Shown in pieces: positions 1-15,300 of a stretch of DNA of 64,000 nucleotides. The stretch spans positions 15,103,001 through 15,167,000 of the forward strand of contig CM076153.1 of NCBI GenBank assembly GCA_038025085.1. The letters run 5' to 3'. Numbering within the stretch: the first letter of the stretch is position 1; every line of letters begins with the position of its first letter. The notes beneath the pieces are model-generated. The model ran no database searches and was not told the origin of the DNA. It saw nothing but the letters and a program-made list of their open reading frames with translations. Made by a program: the position numbers and the translations under genes. Source of the DNA: Tetragonia tetragonoides. Its lineage: Eukaryota; Streptophyta; Magnoliopsida; Caryophyllales; Aizoaceae.

Positions 1-283
1 TGGCTAGTTGAAAGAATTCTGCATGACCTTGTGCTGTTTCTCATGTAATTATTGCTCTTACAAACTGTGAGCTTGAGCTCGTATGTCTCTCATGGCTGCA
101 TGGTCATTGTGGATCTTTCTACTTGCTTATTAGAATTAGAATTTCATAGTTGTCAGCATAGTCGTATAGAGTCTATATCTATAATGTTAAATGCATTATT
201 AGTGTACTGTAGCCTTGTCTCTATGAATTACTCCTACTTAAAGGTTGGTTCTCACTTCATGTTCTGGCTTTGTGTGTTCTGGC

Positions 284-351
<68 letters not shown>

Positions 352-3300
352 CGTGTGTGTGTGTGTGTAATTGTTTGATTGTAGGTCTTGCCTATCTCAC
401 TGTTCTTGTGATAGTAGTCATAACTTGAATCGTTAGTCTTGTTACTGCTACATTCTGTATGTTACTTTGGTTGCATTGTTGAAGAGCTATTCAGTATTAA
501 GTTTCTATCTCATTCTAGGTTCATGGTTCTCTTCAATTGCTGGCTGCAGAATACTTGCAATAGCAACTCGTTTTGCAATCAAAATGCTTCGTCAATATGC
601 AATTTTGGAGTCAAAGAATGAATATGCTATACATAGCATGGGAGGGATGGATGTCTGTTCACTGCCGCTGTCTTTGCCTGGTAAAGATCACAGTAAATTT
701 GCAGAATTCAAAAAGCTACATGAGATGGCCTATTATTTAGAGATAATCCGTAATCTCCAAAGTCAACTCGCTGCAAAAGTCAAAAGGCCGGGTCAAGGAT
801 TGGTATCTCCCCTCCCCTCCCTAGTTCTGCTTGTCCCTGTGCTGCTTCGATTTTATATTCTGATTGCAACTGTCTTGAATCATAGGTGGATGACTACCAA
901 GCACAAGATCTTGACGACCATCAGAGTTTAATGGAGGATGATTATCAGCTTTCTGTGGTTGGTGCTGATGCAATATCATCAGAGCAACAAAACCAGCAGG
1001 AACCTGCATGGCGTGACTCCGAGATGGGCTTTGTTGAAGCTGAGAAACTGGCATTAATGCCTGTTGGAGCACTAGAGTCTGAAGATCTTTTGACTTCTGA
1101 AAAGCTGGATAATATGTCAATGCTATTGCCAGGAGGGATTACAAGAAGGAAAAGTTTCCATATGGAGAATCCAAAAGAAATGTTTGCACGCTGGGAAATA
1201 GATAATGTGGACTTGAAACATGTTGTCAAAGATGCTTTACTGTCGGGTCGCCTCCCACTAGCGGTTCTTCAACTTCATCTTCACCGTGTAAAAGATTTAG
1301 TGGATGAAAAGAAGCGCAGTAATACTTTTGCTGAAGTTCGTGAAATTGGAAGGGCCATTGCTTATGAACTACTTTTAAAGGTATCTTATTTGTGGTTACC
1401 TAACTGGAAGAAACTGCTTTTTGTACTAACAGTGAGAAAATAATAGGGTGAGACTGCACTCGCTATTACCACTCTGCAAAAGCTTGGAGAAGATATTGAA
1501 ACATGTCTGAAGCAGTTGCTGTTCGGTACTGTGAGCAGATCACTTCGGAAGCAAATTGCTGAGGAAGTGAAGAAATATGGATATCTTAGGCCGTATGAGC
1601 TAGCAATACTTGACAGAATTTCACTGATTGAGGTATTGGAAATGTGTTTGGCTCTGTGTACTGTGTAGTGTATTAGAGGTGTAAAGCTTTTGTACAATCT
1701 CAAATTTCTGTCAAGCTGACATGTGTGACCTTTTTGTCTCTCAGAGGGTTTACCCATGCAGTAGCTTTTGGAAAACATATGCTTTCCGGCACAAGGAATT
1801 AATGGGAGTTTTGCCAACTACTGAAGCTCCTGGGGATTATAGTTTGCAATTGTTGAATCATCCTGCTTTTAGCAAACTTATCATTGAGTGTGGTGACATT
1901 GATGGAGTAGTTTTGGGTTCATGGACGAATTCCAACAGTACATCTGAGGTTGATGATGATAGCAGCCATGCTGGATACTGGGCTGCTGCTGCTGTGTGGT
2001 GCAATGCCTGGGACCAGAAAACGATTGATCGTGTAAGTCACATTCTTTTCAATTAATAGTCACATGTGAATTCTTACACCAGAGTAATGTATCAAAGAAT
2101 AGAATGCTGATGCAATCTCGAATCAGATCTTAGTATTTATAGGATAGCAATAGCGGCTGAATACTGGTACATATATTTCACTGTCTGCCTTTGATGGCAG
2201 AAGACATTCATTAGGAAAGCAGAACAGTACTAAATTTTGACGTCTAAGGAGTAAGGAGTGAAGAACTAAGAGTGAGCTCTTCTAATTTATAGCTAACAGT
2301 TATTTTAACTGAATGCAAAAGTTATCTAACTAAATATATAGAGTGAATGAACCCTGAGTGGGGTAGCTCAGCTGGTAAGAACTGTGAGATCTATCCCAGA
2401 CGTTACTAGTTCAAGTCCCCTTAGGGACATTGGATGATTTCCTGGTCCTTCACTTCAGGGCCCATGGGATTAGTTGGCAAAGCCCGCACTTATGTTATCT
2501 AAAAAAGTATATATAGTGAATGAAGGGGGGTATTGGGAGATGGTTATTAGTATGTTCGAGCACGGATAGGTTCAGTCTATTTGAAGTGGACGCAATAGTG
2601 TACTTGATCTTTTGTTTAATGTCAAGTAGCTGCCAATACACCTTATGCCATTTAACTTGTTATTAGCTTCTTGATGGAGGAAGTGTTATCCTGTTTTGCT
2701 GTACTTTTTACAACTTGTCAAAATTATATTATATGCTTCTCTTTATCGAAACGAAAATGATTGGAATTCTGCGATGCCTTGTTTTGTTTATCGCTTTGAG
2801 TGAGGATAGGTAATATATTTAACTCATAACAGTCACTAAGCTGTTGTAAAGGATCTTGTTTGCAGCATTGAGGATGTCAGACGAAGATGAAAGTAGATCC
2901 ATTCTGAATAAAGCCTATATGGCCATTGCTGCACTTTCTTTTTATCTTCCCTCTTCTGTAGTAGGAATCTCACGAGCTGAACTATGACAGGCCATTTTGC
3001 TGTCTTTAAACACCCCTTCATTTTGTCCATGTCTTAAGCCTTCAAGTTAAGAAATGAGAATACATGAGTATTCTGTGTACTTGAATGTGTAGCTCCTTAA
3101 TGCCTCCTAGCCTTTCAGGTTTCAGCTCTTAGTCATCGGTAGTTCTCTATTAAGCTAATTTAGCTGGCATTAACTGTTGAGATAGGTGATGATAAGCCCG
3201 ACTAGCTTGTGTGTTAAGGCATACTTCATGGTTTTGTATATATTTCGGCTGCTACCTCTGACGCTATGATTTTGGTGCCCTCACGTCTTTTATTGCAGAT

Positions 3301-6300
3301 ATTGCTGGATCAGCCTTTTCTTTTGGGAGTTCATGTGATGTGGGAATCCCAATATGAGTATCATTTGTGCCACAATAATTGGGAGGATGTCTCTAATCTT
3401 CTAAACATAATCCCAAGTTTGATATTATCTAAGAGAAGCCTTCTTATCAGTCTGGATGGTCTGCAGTCTGCTTCCTCAATTGGATGCAGTGTGGAAATTC
3501 CAGATTATGGCAGCTATGTATGCTCTCCTGATGAGTTGGATGCGGTGTGTGTAGACATTCCAAATGTTAGAATCTTCCAGTCTTCAGCAAATATAATGTG
3601 CTCATCATGGTTGAGAATGCTTATCAGTAAGGAGCTTGCCAAGAGGTTCATTTTCCTGAAGGAATACTGGGATGGGACAGAAGAAATTATTTTTTTATTG
3701 GCCCAATCTGGGTTTCTTGGCGGAGAAAATGTGATGTCTTCTGAAACTGAATCCACACATAATCCAGCCAATTTGGATTGCACAAATGTTGAAGTGCTTC
3801 ACCTCAATACGACGCAGGCGTTTCACAAACTTGTAGTACATCATTGTGCACGATATAACTTGCCATATTTCCTGGATCTTTATCTCGATCATCACAACTT
3901 AGCCCTGGATAATGAGACTCTCAGTTCACTACAGGAAGCTGCAGTAAGTTCATTTGTTTGATATTAAAATGACCTAATAACTTCTGTGCACTATTCCTCT
4001 ATAGTTCATTTTTGTTTTAATCAAACTGGTATTTAATTTGCTTTTTTAAAAAAAATCCCAGTTTGTTTAGACTTTAGAGTATTACTATTTCTGTTGAATA
4101 ATACTTTGCTGTTTCTGAAATTGTTTAACCATGAGTCTTTTGGATGTAGCCTCTGCACAGGATTGAGTTGACTGATATTGGGGGGTTGGGGGGGGGGGGA
4201 GGGAAAGACTTCTAACATTTCGTCCTTCCATAGACCTCGTTTGCACCAGGATTCGGAGGGGTGTTGTTCATATTGTATACATACTGAAAGTTCTCGAAAA
4301 AGGAGCTCCCAAATGTTTCTTTTTTCTTGTACCACTTTTTTTATTTTTTATTATTGGATTTGTTATTTTATTTTCAAAGTGACATACAGTAATATATATT
4401 TTGGTGTTTCATATGTGTCGATCACTTGCCAGGCCTTATGGCTGACTAGATGAAAATATGCGTTTAGTATCCTATATCTGTATTTTATCTAAAAAAATCC
4501 TTTCTGTAAGAAAACAACACTTTGCAGAAGAAAATATAAAGACATCCTTAGAGAGAACAGCTTTCGTGGAAATAGTGAGAGAAAGCTTGAAAAAAGCGTC
4601 ATGTAAAGGATTTTTACCTGTTCCAGAATGTATGAAGCTCGAAGAAATTTTCCTCTAAAATTTTTCTTTCTAATGAAGTTGATAAAATTAATTGTTCCAC
4701 TGATGTACTCATGAATTTTAGACTGAGAAAGAAGAAATGGATCATTATGTAGTCTAAAAAGGGGCTGAAATGAATACGGAATGTGGAAACATAATCATAT
4801 TCATCTGCCCTGGCGTTCTTTTGCCCTGTTTGCAGCGTTTTCTCTTGCTTGAAACTTCTTGCTTTTATAATATTTTTGACGGGTGAGTCTCTCATATATG
4901 TCTTATGTAAGCTGTGGCTGCTCTTTTAGTGGTCAGGGAGGAAATCAATCACCTGTATAACCTCAGTAATTTGCCCTTTTCTTTATATAGAGAGAGAAAT
5001 ATGAAAAAGAATAGAAATATATGCAAGGCCTAGGTGTCGTGTTAAAAACTGAACAAAATAACTACTACATTTTATTATTATTATAATTTTTAAATTTTAG
5101 ATAAAGATAATGTATTAATGAAGTGTCAAGTAATACAACATAGGAAGACAAGTTCTCCCGAAAATAACCAATTACAGATTAGACTAGTTATGTTGGATCT
5201 CAGGAATAGAGTAACTCCTAAAGCTCCCGCAGCTCTAGCCCATAACGATGTTAAATGAGTGACCCTATCCTGTAGCATATCAATAATATTGGCCAACCCA
5301 TTGAAACTGAGCATACCTTTCCAACCACGACACCTAAAGATAGCAAAGCCTTGAAGAAATTATCTGATTCCAAGATATTCTATTACTCTGTACAATAATG
5401 GCAAACAAGACACACTTCCAAGTAACTCTGAATCCAGTGAGCTGATCGTGTAATGTAGGAATAAAACAAAAAGGAAAAGAATTTAAGACAAGTTGGAACA
5501 TTGTTCTGTCCAGAAAGCCTCTTGGGACCTCCACTCTAAGGAGAGCTCCCATTGGTAGAGATTTGGAGGAGATTGCTTCCCTCTGTATTGTTCTAAACAC
5601 CATTCATCTCGTTCCCAGTGACAATTCTCGGGTTTGGGTTGGCGACTCTTCTGGGCTCTTTGCTTACTATGGTGTTATGGTTAGGTTAAACACACATGAC
5701 ATGATACAGGAGACCTGGGTGGAAATCATTACCTGACATCTGTGGGATGTATCGCCGGGGGAGTGAGAGTTGCTTGGATTTATTTGTGCTGTGTGATTTT
5801 GCCAGGCCATTGTGCTTTAGGCTGTTTCACAGGGAGCGATTTGCTTGCCCTGCTATGGTTGGGCAGTTTCTCCAGATGCCTTTTGTACATATGGGGCGGA
5901 GAGAGAGAAAAAGTTGTCGTGGGGGTGCATGTATATGGTTATATTTTGGTGTCTTTGGTTAGAGAGGAATGCGAGGGTCTTTACAGACACCATGTAGGGG
6001 TGTAAATGAGCCGAGCAGATTCGAGTACCTCTGTGCTCGTGCTCGGCTTGTTTATCAAACGAGTATCAAATTGGTGCTCGTGCTCGGCTCGTTTATTATC
6101 AAGCGAGCTTTGACCGAGTATGTTCACGAGGAGCTCGCGAGTACTCTAGTTTGTTAGGTATTATAACTTATAATAATACTAATGAGCCGAGTATTGGGGT
6201 GCTCGTGCTCGGCTCGTTTAATAAACGAGTATCAAATAAGTGCTCGTGCTCGGCTCGTTTATTATCGAGCGAGCTTTGACCGAGCCTTGACCGAGTATGT

Positions 6301-9300
6301 TCGGGAGCAGCTCACGAGTGCTCTGTCTCATTTACAGCCCTAGGCACCAACAAGCCTGTTAACTTTGTTTGGAATCCCGTGGCTTACTTGCCTTCTCTCT
6401 GGGCCAAGGAAGCTGAGGCTTGTAGAGGGAAAAGTTGTGTGTAATAGTACGGATGTTTAGTGTTTATGGCGCGATTATTCTAGTTAGATTTGCTTCTCTT
6501 ATCAAAGACTCCTTGTCCTCCTTTTGTACTATTACACGTCGTTTATTAATAAAACTGTTTTGTATCTAAAAAAATCTTCCCAGAAAGCAAGAGAGGACAA
6601 AACAACGAGAATGGCCAATTTTGGAAAGGACTTGGTGCTTAATTGGATCCTCCCTGACCATAAAATGAAAAAGATAGTTATCTTTGCCGATGTTTTTCTT
6701 TTATGCTCACACGACTCTAATGTTAGTAAAGCGCTTTTCCCTGAGGGCCACTGAAGGTTTTACCGGTCGTTAACTTTAGGGCCCATGGGATTAGTCAAGC
6801 AAAGCTTGGACACCCATGCTATCTAAAAAATGTTAGTAAAGCACTTTCAGCTACCTCCAATAAGAGCTTTCAGCACTCTGCCTCTGTCATCTGTAAATTT
6901 TCTAAAATGTAGATTGTTCTTCAAGGAGTCAACACATTTGAAATTAAGATCCAAAGTATGCTAATAAGAATATTTTCATTCAGTCGTTGCTCCATATTTC
7001 ATTCTATTTGACCAGCTTTCTATGATGTTCCTATTTGGAAATTCTGAGTGTTATTGCTTGCATGCAAGAATGATGTGAAAATTTATGCATCGTTTTTGTT
7101 CTGAAAGCGGAATACATCTTGATAACTTTATGGAACATGTTCCTTGTTCTAAATGTTTGCCTGTTTCAGCTGCTTGTTTCTATCCACATTCTGTGTCTGA
7201 CATTGAATGTAGTATTCCATCAACATTACTAATTATGTTCCTCACAGGAAGATTGTCAATGGGTGAAATGGTTACTTTTCTCTAGGATGAGGGGGCATGA
7301 GTATGACGCATCATTTTATAATGCGCGTGCAGTTCTAGCTCGTAATATAGTCTCTGATGGTAGCCACTCTATTTTGGAGGCTAAGGAAATAATTAGTACT
7401 GTTGACGATATTGCTGAAGCTGGATGGTTAATGGCAGCTTTAGCCACGCTAATGTTTGCTCCACTGCCCATACAAAACTGCCTGAGTAGTGGGAGTGTGA
7501 AGAGGAGCTGTAGCTCCTCCCAGTGTACATTGGAAAATGTTAGGCCTGCACTCCAAAAGTTCCCTACTTTATGGCGTATCCTTGTTTCAGCTTGTTTAGG
7601 TGAAGATACTACTCACAGCTTCTGGGGTCTGAAAGGAAGGAATGGTAAATCTTATTTTCCCTCATCTTGCTTCTCCATCATCTCGGTAGTTTGTACATTA
7701 TTTTTAATGGCTTCAGTAACTGTTTGACAATTCAGCTTTATCGGTATATATCAACTGGCGGGACAGTATGTTTTGTTCTTCTGGACATGATACCTCACTT
7801 TACCAGATGCTTCCGTGTTGGTTTCCAAAAAACTTACGGAGATTAATTCAACTTTTTGTCCAGGTTCGCTCTCTTATTATCTTTGTCTTAGTCATGTAAA
7901 CTGTTGTTCATGTCAGGCAAAATAAAAGTTACAGCTCTTGCTTGATCCAAAGTAAGTTTGCAATATACTTGGCAAATTATTCTATCAAATAAAAAAGGCC
8001 CTTAGTACATAAGATGCCAAAAGCTAGGGAATGACAATCTGTTGCATGCTAGATACTACCGTCAGGAAGTAAATGACCTCATCTGTCCCATATGCGTCAG
8101 TTCTTGTAGCAGTTACTTCTAAAATGTTAAATGCAATGTCAGGAAGATCTCCAACTTTGGCAGATCTCCTTGATCTATGTAAATCCGATCACTTGATCTC
8201 AAAGAATGTCATTTGGTGCATACTTCTGATCTGATGTTGCGTTCACTGCGGTTTTAGGGTCCGCTGGGATGGCAATCAATGGTAGGTCTGCCTGCTGAAG
8301 AAGCTTATCTGCAACGAGACATGGAATTTCTTATGAATGACCAGGAATATTCTGAGATCAGTGCAATGTCGTGGGAGGCAGCAATACAGAAACAAATTGA
8401 ACAGGAACTTTATCCTCCTTCAGCAGAGGTATGTAGCCAGAATTATCTCTACGTTCTTTTATCATGCCTTATGTTGTTTAAATAGCACAATACACTGGTG
8501 TATTCTTTTGACTAGCTTGTTTTCTGGGAAAGAGATAACCTAACCAGCTTAGGAAATTAAGTGACATGGTTTGGGTAGCTTAGCTTCCACGCATGAGTTA
8601 GTTCTGTTTTCCTTGGTCTAACTCCTTGCACCAGAACAGTATGCATCTTTGATTACCTTGTTTAACTTGCTTACCAAATTTTGGGTTTGTGGAAAAACTC
8701 TGTTCAATGATGATTATTTTGTTAGTGTTTGGATGTTGTGAACAAGTTGATTCTGCATTTTCTTCATTGTTGATGAGCTAGATATAATTAACCCCTCTTA
8801 AAAGAAAATCGTTCAAATTTCATCCGGAAGTACATTGTAACTCTTCTAAGCTTGGAAGGTAGTGATGAAATTTTTATGCAGTTTTCCCCCCTTCTTATTT
8901 GCAATCTTTTGACTTCAGGAAACCGGACTTGAACTTGAACAGCAATTACATCGTGGACGTGCGCTGGCTGCCTTTAACCAACTTCTTTGTTATAGAGTTC
9001 AAAAACTGAAATCTGATGGCACTGACAGAGCACACTCTAGTGCACTATTACAAAGTCAAGTGAATGTGCAATCTGATGTGCAAACACTGCTTGCCCCATT
9101 AACTCAAAGTGAAGAGCCTCTTCTTTCATCGGTAAGGTTACTCTTTACCTATTTTAGATTGATAATAGAATAGGAAGGAATAAATTTAAGACTTGCAGTA
9201 GTGTTTTCTGTGAATAGTGCAGCTGCAGGACTAGAGGGGTTGTCAGCGGGGGTGTGCACCTCCCAATATTTTAATTCCAACGTACCGTATGTCACCTAAA

Positions 9301-12300
9301 GCAATTTGGTGAAAACCGAGGTTTCTGAGGGGCAGTGGTAGAGCATCTATATAGTTACATATGCGTCCATTTAGCATGTGCGAGTTCTGGTATTTTAACT
9401 ACGTTTATTTTATTAGGAAAATTTCTTTTCAGAAGCTGCGTGGTTAATATCATTTGGATGGTATTCATTTTAAATATTCCCATTTAGATCAACATTTGGT
9501 AACATTTCCGTTAGTGCTCTTTCCTTCTTTTTCCAGGGATGTATAATGCCATCAACATGTCAAATTAGATTTCTTTTGATCATCAAGTATAAGATTCAAA
9601 TTGAAACTACTGTCATTGAAGTTGAACACAAAATTACCCCATGTCTTAAATTAGTTGTTCGATATAAGCTACATCGATTAATAGGTGGAACCGTGGAACT
9701 TTGAGCAAACTTAACCTAGATTAAATTTTGCTTAAGTTATGAAACTTAGTCCTTCTGACATTAAAAACCACCAATATTATTTGGATCTGGAGGTTTTTGC
9801 CACCTATATGGAAATACTCAAGATACATTCCACCTAAAAACATAGATACACCAAATCTTGGAGCTCAGAAATATAATTTTATTTCTTCTTATTTATCCTT
9901 CCCTCCCTCAATTCTTTTTTGTTTTAAGCGTGGATTTAATGAAATGGGAAGTCGAAGAAATAGTAAGGTGACAATATCAAGTAGGAGTATGTTTTTTCTT
10001 TCGCATATATGAAGTGAAGTGCCTCTGCCAATTTGTCATATATGAACTAGTGTCTGCTTGAATGGATTTGGGATTTAATGACGTTTAGTTTTCTTTTGGC
10101 TTTTCATATTTCAGGTCGTGCCTCTTGCTATTACACATTATCAGGATTCTGTGCTGGTTGCTTCATGTGCTTTTCTTTTAGAGCTCTGTGGTTTATCTGC
10201 TAGCATGCTTCGTGTTGACGTTGCTGCGTTGAGAAGAATACATTCCTTTTACAAATCCAATTATATTGAGCAACAAAAGCAACTTTTGTCCAATGGTTCC
10301 ACACTTCAAGCTGCTTCTTATGAAGCAACGGTTGCAGATTCTCTAGCCCAAGCTCTTGCAGACTATTATCTTCACCAGGAGAATGGAAGTGTTAAGGGGG
10401 AGGGAGCTCAAAAGCTTGCGTCAAATCAACATCCTTCTCCACCTCTCATGCTTGTTCTCCAGCATCTGGAAAAGGCTAGTATTCAATTATCTGGTGGTGA
10501 GAAAACCTGTGGGTCTTGGTTATTGAGAGGCGACGGTGATGGAAATGAGTTAAGATCCCAACAAAAGGCTGCAAGCCAGCATTGGAATTTAGTAACTGTA
10601 TTTTGCCAGATGCATCACATACAAATGAGCACCATGTACCTCACTTCTTTAGCAAGGGACAATGATTGGGTATGTCTTTCACAATCCCATATGATAAAAA
10701 AAAGTACAATTAGCAAGAAAATATGGTAAATTTCTGTCAGACAATCGATGAGGCTTTTCCTATGTTTTGCTCTAAAGGTTTTCTTGTTCCATTAGGTTGG
10801 ATTTCTCTCCGAAGCACAGGTTGGTGGATATCCTTATGACTTGGTGGTTCAAGTGGTAAGTGACCCTTACCTTTCTTTCCGCATTCTGTTGAATGTCTCT
10901 ATTGCTTAACAGTGTTTGCTGGTGTCTTGAGTACGACAATGAACAAGTTTCTTATTTGTAGACCGTTCATGTATTTTGTCGTTTCAGGCAGCACAAGAGT
11001 TTACTGATCCGCGTCTTAGGACTCACATATTGACTGTGTTGAGAGGCATGGAGTCCAAGAAGAAGGTTACCTTGTCTTCGAGCCTAGACTCTCCAGAAAA
11101 CAGGAATGGATCTGTTCTTTCAGCTCAAAGTATTGGTGTACCTGCAGAATTCTTTCAAATCTTAGCTCAGTGTGAGAAACAAAAACAACCCGGAAAGGCA
11201 CTTCTTTTGAAGGCGAAAGAGTTGAGCTGGTCTTTGTTGGCAATGGTTGCTTCATGTTTTCCTGATGTCGCTCCACTCTCATGTTTGACAGTTTGGTTGG
11301 AAATCACAGCAGCAAGGTGCTTGTCGACCCTTTGTTTAAGCTATGGTTGCATCATTTTTGGCAATTCATTTATACTTGCCCACCAGTTGTTTGTGTACAT
11401 GGTGTCCTTAAATTGTTTCAAGAATGACAAAGAAAAAAAGTGAGTATGGTGAGCCGTGAGCCTTGTGGCCTCAGTATCTTCCATAGATGGTAGGGTATAG
11501 GTAAGCTGTGTTGCCTCCTCGGTATCTCTCGTCTCTTCACTTGCTGGTTACATCAGTGATGGACACAGAACTCATTGTTGGTGTGATATCACTTGCTCTG
11601 TCACTGACATCCCGGATAGGATACTATTCTCATAATGTCATATACTGATGATGTTTGAATCATCAGATAGTAATTCAAGCTCTTAAAGCGATCAGGGGAG
11701 AGGGAGTAAGGACACGCATGGAGACAATATCCTTCAGCCTATTTTGCAGTGTGTAGCCCATAATTCTGATGATTGCAGTTTTGAGCACATTATCCTAGAA
11801 TGTGTTTGTCGCAGCCATATAACTAGCTTATAGGTTTTCTGGCCAGGGGTATTTATGACGGGTAAACATGAAAATCACCTAAAAGATTTGGATCTAGCTC
11901 CCCATATTTGATCTCTACAAACAGCACTCCTACAGTCCTACTGAAGCTAGCTTTCTTTCTTTCTTTCCTCCTTTTTCTTTTTTGTGGGGCCAAATACATT
12001 CCTAATCTTTCATTGAAACATTATGTATATTGGAAGCGAAAACTGTTGGACAATTCCTTGTGTAAAAGTAGTTCCAAGGGTTAAGACACTTACATTCACT
12101 GATTCACATATAAGCAATCTTATATAGTCCCATGTTGCTATTAGTTCCAGTACTAGCGAACTACTCTCATTTCGTTTATGGTGCTCTATTGTTTCTTTTG
12201 TGGGTTCTATTCTTTTATTTGCACAATCCCTCCCACATTACCCTCTCTCCCCCTTCCCCTGCCTTCAAAGCCCCCACCTGCCAGGGAAAAAAATAAAGAG

Positions 12301-15300
12301 GAAATGAAAGAAGAAAGATGAAAAGTAATTTGACTGTTCTCTTTCTTACCTCTGGTTCTCATTTGTCTTTACTTCTGCTTGATCAACCATGGAAATCATA
12401 CCAGGACTTGTGTTTGAGAGTTCGGGGATGGCTAGATGGTATTATCCCATCTTGTCATTATCAAAAGCTATATCCCTTGGACCCTTACTCATTGATACAG
12501 AATACAGACGCATAAGGAGTTGGAGCAGATAAATTTAACTTGACTTATTTCATGTTTTTCAAAGTCTCTTCTTATAAGAAGTGTCCAGCGCGTTAGTATG
12601 GGCATTTGGGTTTTCCTTAAGACCTGTATATTTGGTCTTTCCACTAGATTATACGTGCGGGCTTCTTATTGACCTTGCTGATGCTTGCATTGCAGGGAAA
12701 CCTCATCTATCAGAGAAAATGACATTGCTTCCCGAATAGCAAGCAATGTTGGGGCTGCTGTCGAGGCTTCAAATTCCCTGGCAGCAGATGATAGAATCCC
12801 CACTTTCCATTACAACAGGAAAATTCCAAAGCGTCGGAGGCTTGTGGATGAAGTTTCAGGGGATTTCTCCATTGCCTCTATTAATGACACCTCAAGTTCA
12901 GAGGCAAGAATACTTGATGAAGGGGTGAACGAAGCAGGATCTGGGATAGCTGTCAATGACTCCGATGATTGGCACATCTCTTTGCCGAAATTGGTTGCTG
13001 TGCTTTGTCAACAACATCAGTTCCTTCCTTTGCTGAGAGCTTTCGAAATGTTTCTTCCCTCATGTTCTCTGTTATCTTTCATCCGTGCTCTTCAGGTTTG
13101 TGTATTTAATTGAAGTTGCTAACATGGTGTGCTTATATTTTATTTTGCTTGTCTGCATTAATACTTCCTCCCTCCCAAATTGAAGTAGCTACTTCTTTCT
13201 AAAGACCTAAATGTGGTAAAATATCCCTTCGACGGTGCTACCCTCATGTGGGCTTCACCAATGCTTTAAAGTTTAAACATCTTTCCGTTTTGAATTAAAG
13301 TAAGGGGTATAGATGGAAATCAACCACCAATTTCACCTTATCTTAATCTCCGTACCCAAAAAGTGGGTACTTGAATTTGGGATGGAGAGAGTATCACTCA
13401 GTTGCATGGCATGTTACTTGTCCTTTTGAATGGGTCTTTTGGGATTGAGAGAGGATCTCTTCGCCTTTATAATTGGACTGCATTTATAAATATATTTAGA
13501 TAAGAAACAAGTAGATTAGTGAGTGTCAGATGTACAGCAACGAGGACAATGTATCTTTAATAGAAAAGATACTCAATGGAAGTCGGCTGGAGTTTTGCTG
13601 GACCTCTGAAGTCTGAAATAACACAACTCTTATATGCCATTCTGCTCTAGACCTTAAGGAAGCCAGATAAGTAACTCTAATCCAAAGTACCTCGAGAGAA
13701 ATAGAAGTCCCAAAAAGGTCTGCACATTCCTCTTAAGCCGTATGCACCATAACATTGCCTAAAAAGGATAGCTCCACTAGAGTCCCTTTTTCTTCTCCCT
13801 CCCAAAACCCATTATTAAATTATTAAAAAGAATTTTGATTTTTGAGCTGTGCTACTCGGTCTCTATATTCACTTTAAGTACCTGTGTACTGTTTGCTTAT
13901 GGTCTGATGTGCGAGTTACACCTTTTTTCATTTTGCTATGTGCACTTGCAAGGCGTCCTCAAAGAAAGGAAATTTGGGAACGACAAGTTGGCTATTACAT
14001 TGATTGAATCTCTGTAAGGGAGGCACCCCTAAAAAGTCCTGCCACCCTAGGCCAAAGCGAAGCTAGAAACAGTGCCTTGTCCCGCAGACTGTAAACTGGT
14101 AAAGACTTTAGAAAACATGTGGCCATTGTTCTCGAACAAGGGGCACCACAAAATGGCTATGACAACCACAATCAAGCAATTCCTCCTAAAGCCACCATCA
14201 TGAACTTGCAAGCGGTCCACAATTGTAGCCATGCGGATACAAGATACCCAAACTACTTCTAGATAAGTTGACAGGGATTAGTACAAGCAGGTTTAACTGT
14301 AACTTTTCCCTACACGCAACAAGTATACATCTAGAGAGATTGCGTTATCTGGTGCCATCTTCTGAAGCATTTCATTAATTACTCTAGATTCAGAGAAAGT
14401 TGTATTAGTGAAGCTGTAATAGCAGTAAGGGAGGAATAGCAATACAGTAACAGTTGCCTAGTTTCTCTGGACATCAGAAATCAAAATTTTAATAGCTGAA
14501 GCCTGGAACTACGTACCCAAGTTGTTTATGGCGACATGCAATTTTGTTGATTTTTGGGGCAAAATCACGTGGTCATGGTTTCTTGCCTTCCATATTTTGT
14601 ACTCTTAATGGTTTGCTTTTTCTGACACCTCCTTGGTGTTCTCTTAATGGTTTGCTTTTACTGCGTCCCTTTCCCCTCACTCTCCCCCCCCCCCTAATAA
14701 AAATAATGTAGTAGTAGTCAAATTGTTCAAAAGGACTAATGTTGGGGTGAGGGCATCAGGTTCTCTTGTACAACCGTTCATAGAGCCCATAAGCTAGTCA
14801 TGTGGTTCAATTTTGGAGATAGCTAAAGGGATTGGAACTGTGATAGATTTGTCCTGGCTGTCATATTGTAATATTGGTGCATATCATCTTATTCCCTCCT
14901 AGGTAACTGTATCTTTCTCTTCATATCGCATTGTTTGTTGCTTGGTGATAATAATAGTGATGGTTCTTTGCTTGTAAGTTCATTTTCTAATTCTCTGTTT
15001 CACATACCAATTCCTTGCAGGCATTCTCTCAGATGCGTCTATCTGAAGCTTCAGCACATTTGGGATCATTTTCATCCAGAATAAAAGAGGAACCATTCTT
15101 CTTGCTCCCAAACTTTGGGAGAGAAGGACTGTCTGGGACATCATGGATAAGCTCCACCGCAGGGAAAGCTGCTGATGCGATTCTTTCGACATGCCCATCA
15201 CCTTATGAGAAAAGGTGCTTACTACAGCTTCTTACTTCTACTGATTTTGGTGATGGAGGATTTGCTGCTGCATACTACCGCCGTCAGTACTGGAAGATAA

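Noticed and set aside
52..378. 108-codon frame with poly-Cys/Val tail
   Set aside because: It is an artefact of the (TG)n tract inside a spatacsin intron.
2352..2430. tRNA gene
   Set aside because: A and B boxes are present but the 3' half does not close a tRNA fold; family repeats and target duplications show a SINE.
9325..9400. Possible further tRNA-derived SINE head (GGGCAGTGGTAGAGCATCT)
   Set aside because: The B box is poor and no body, tail or duplication could be defined.
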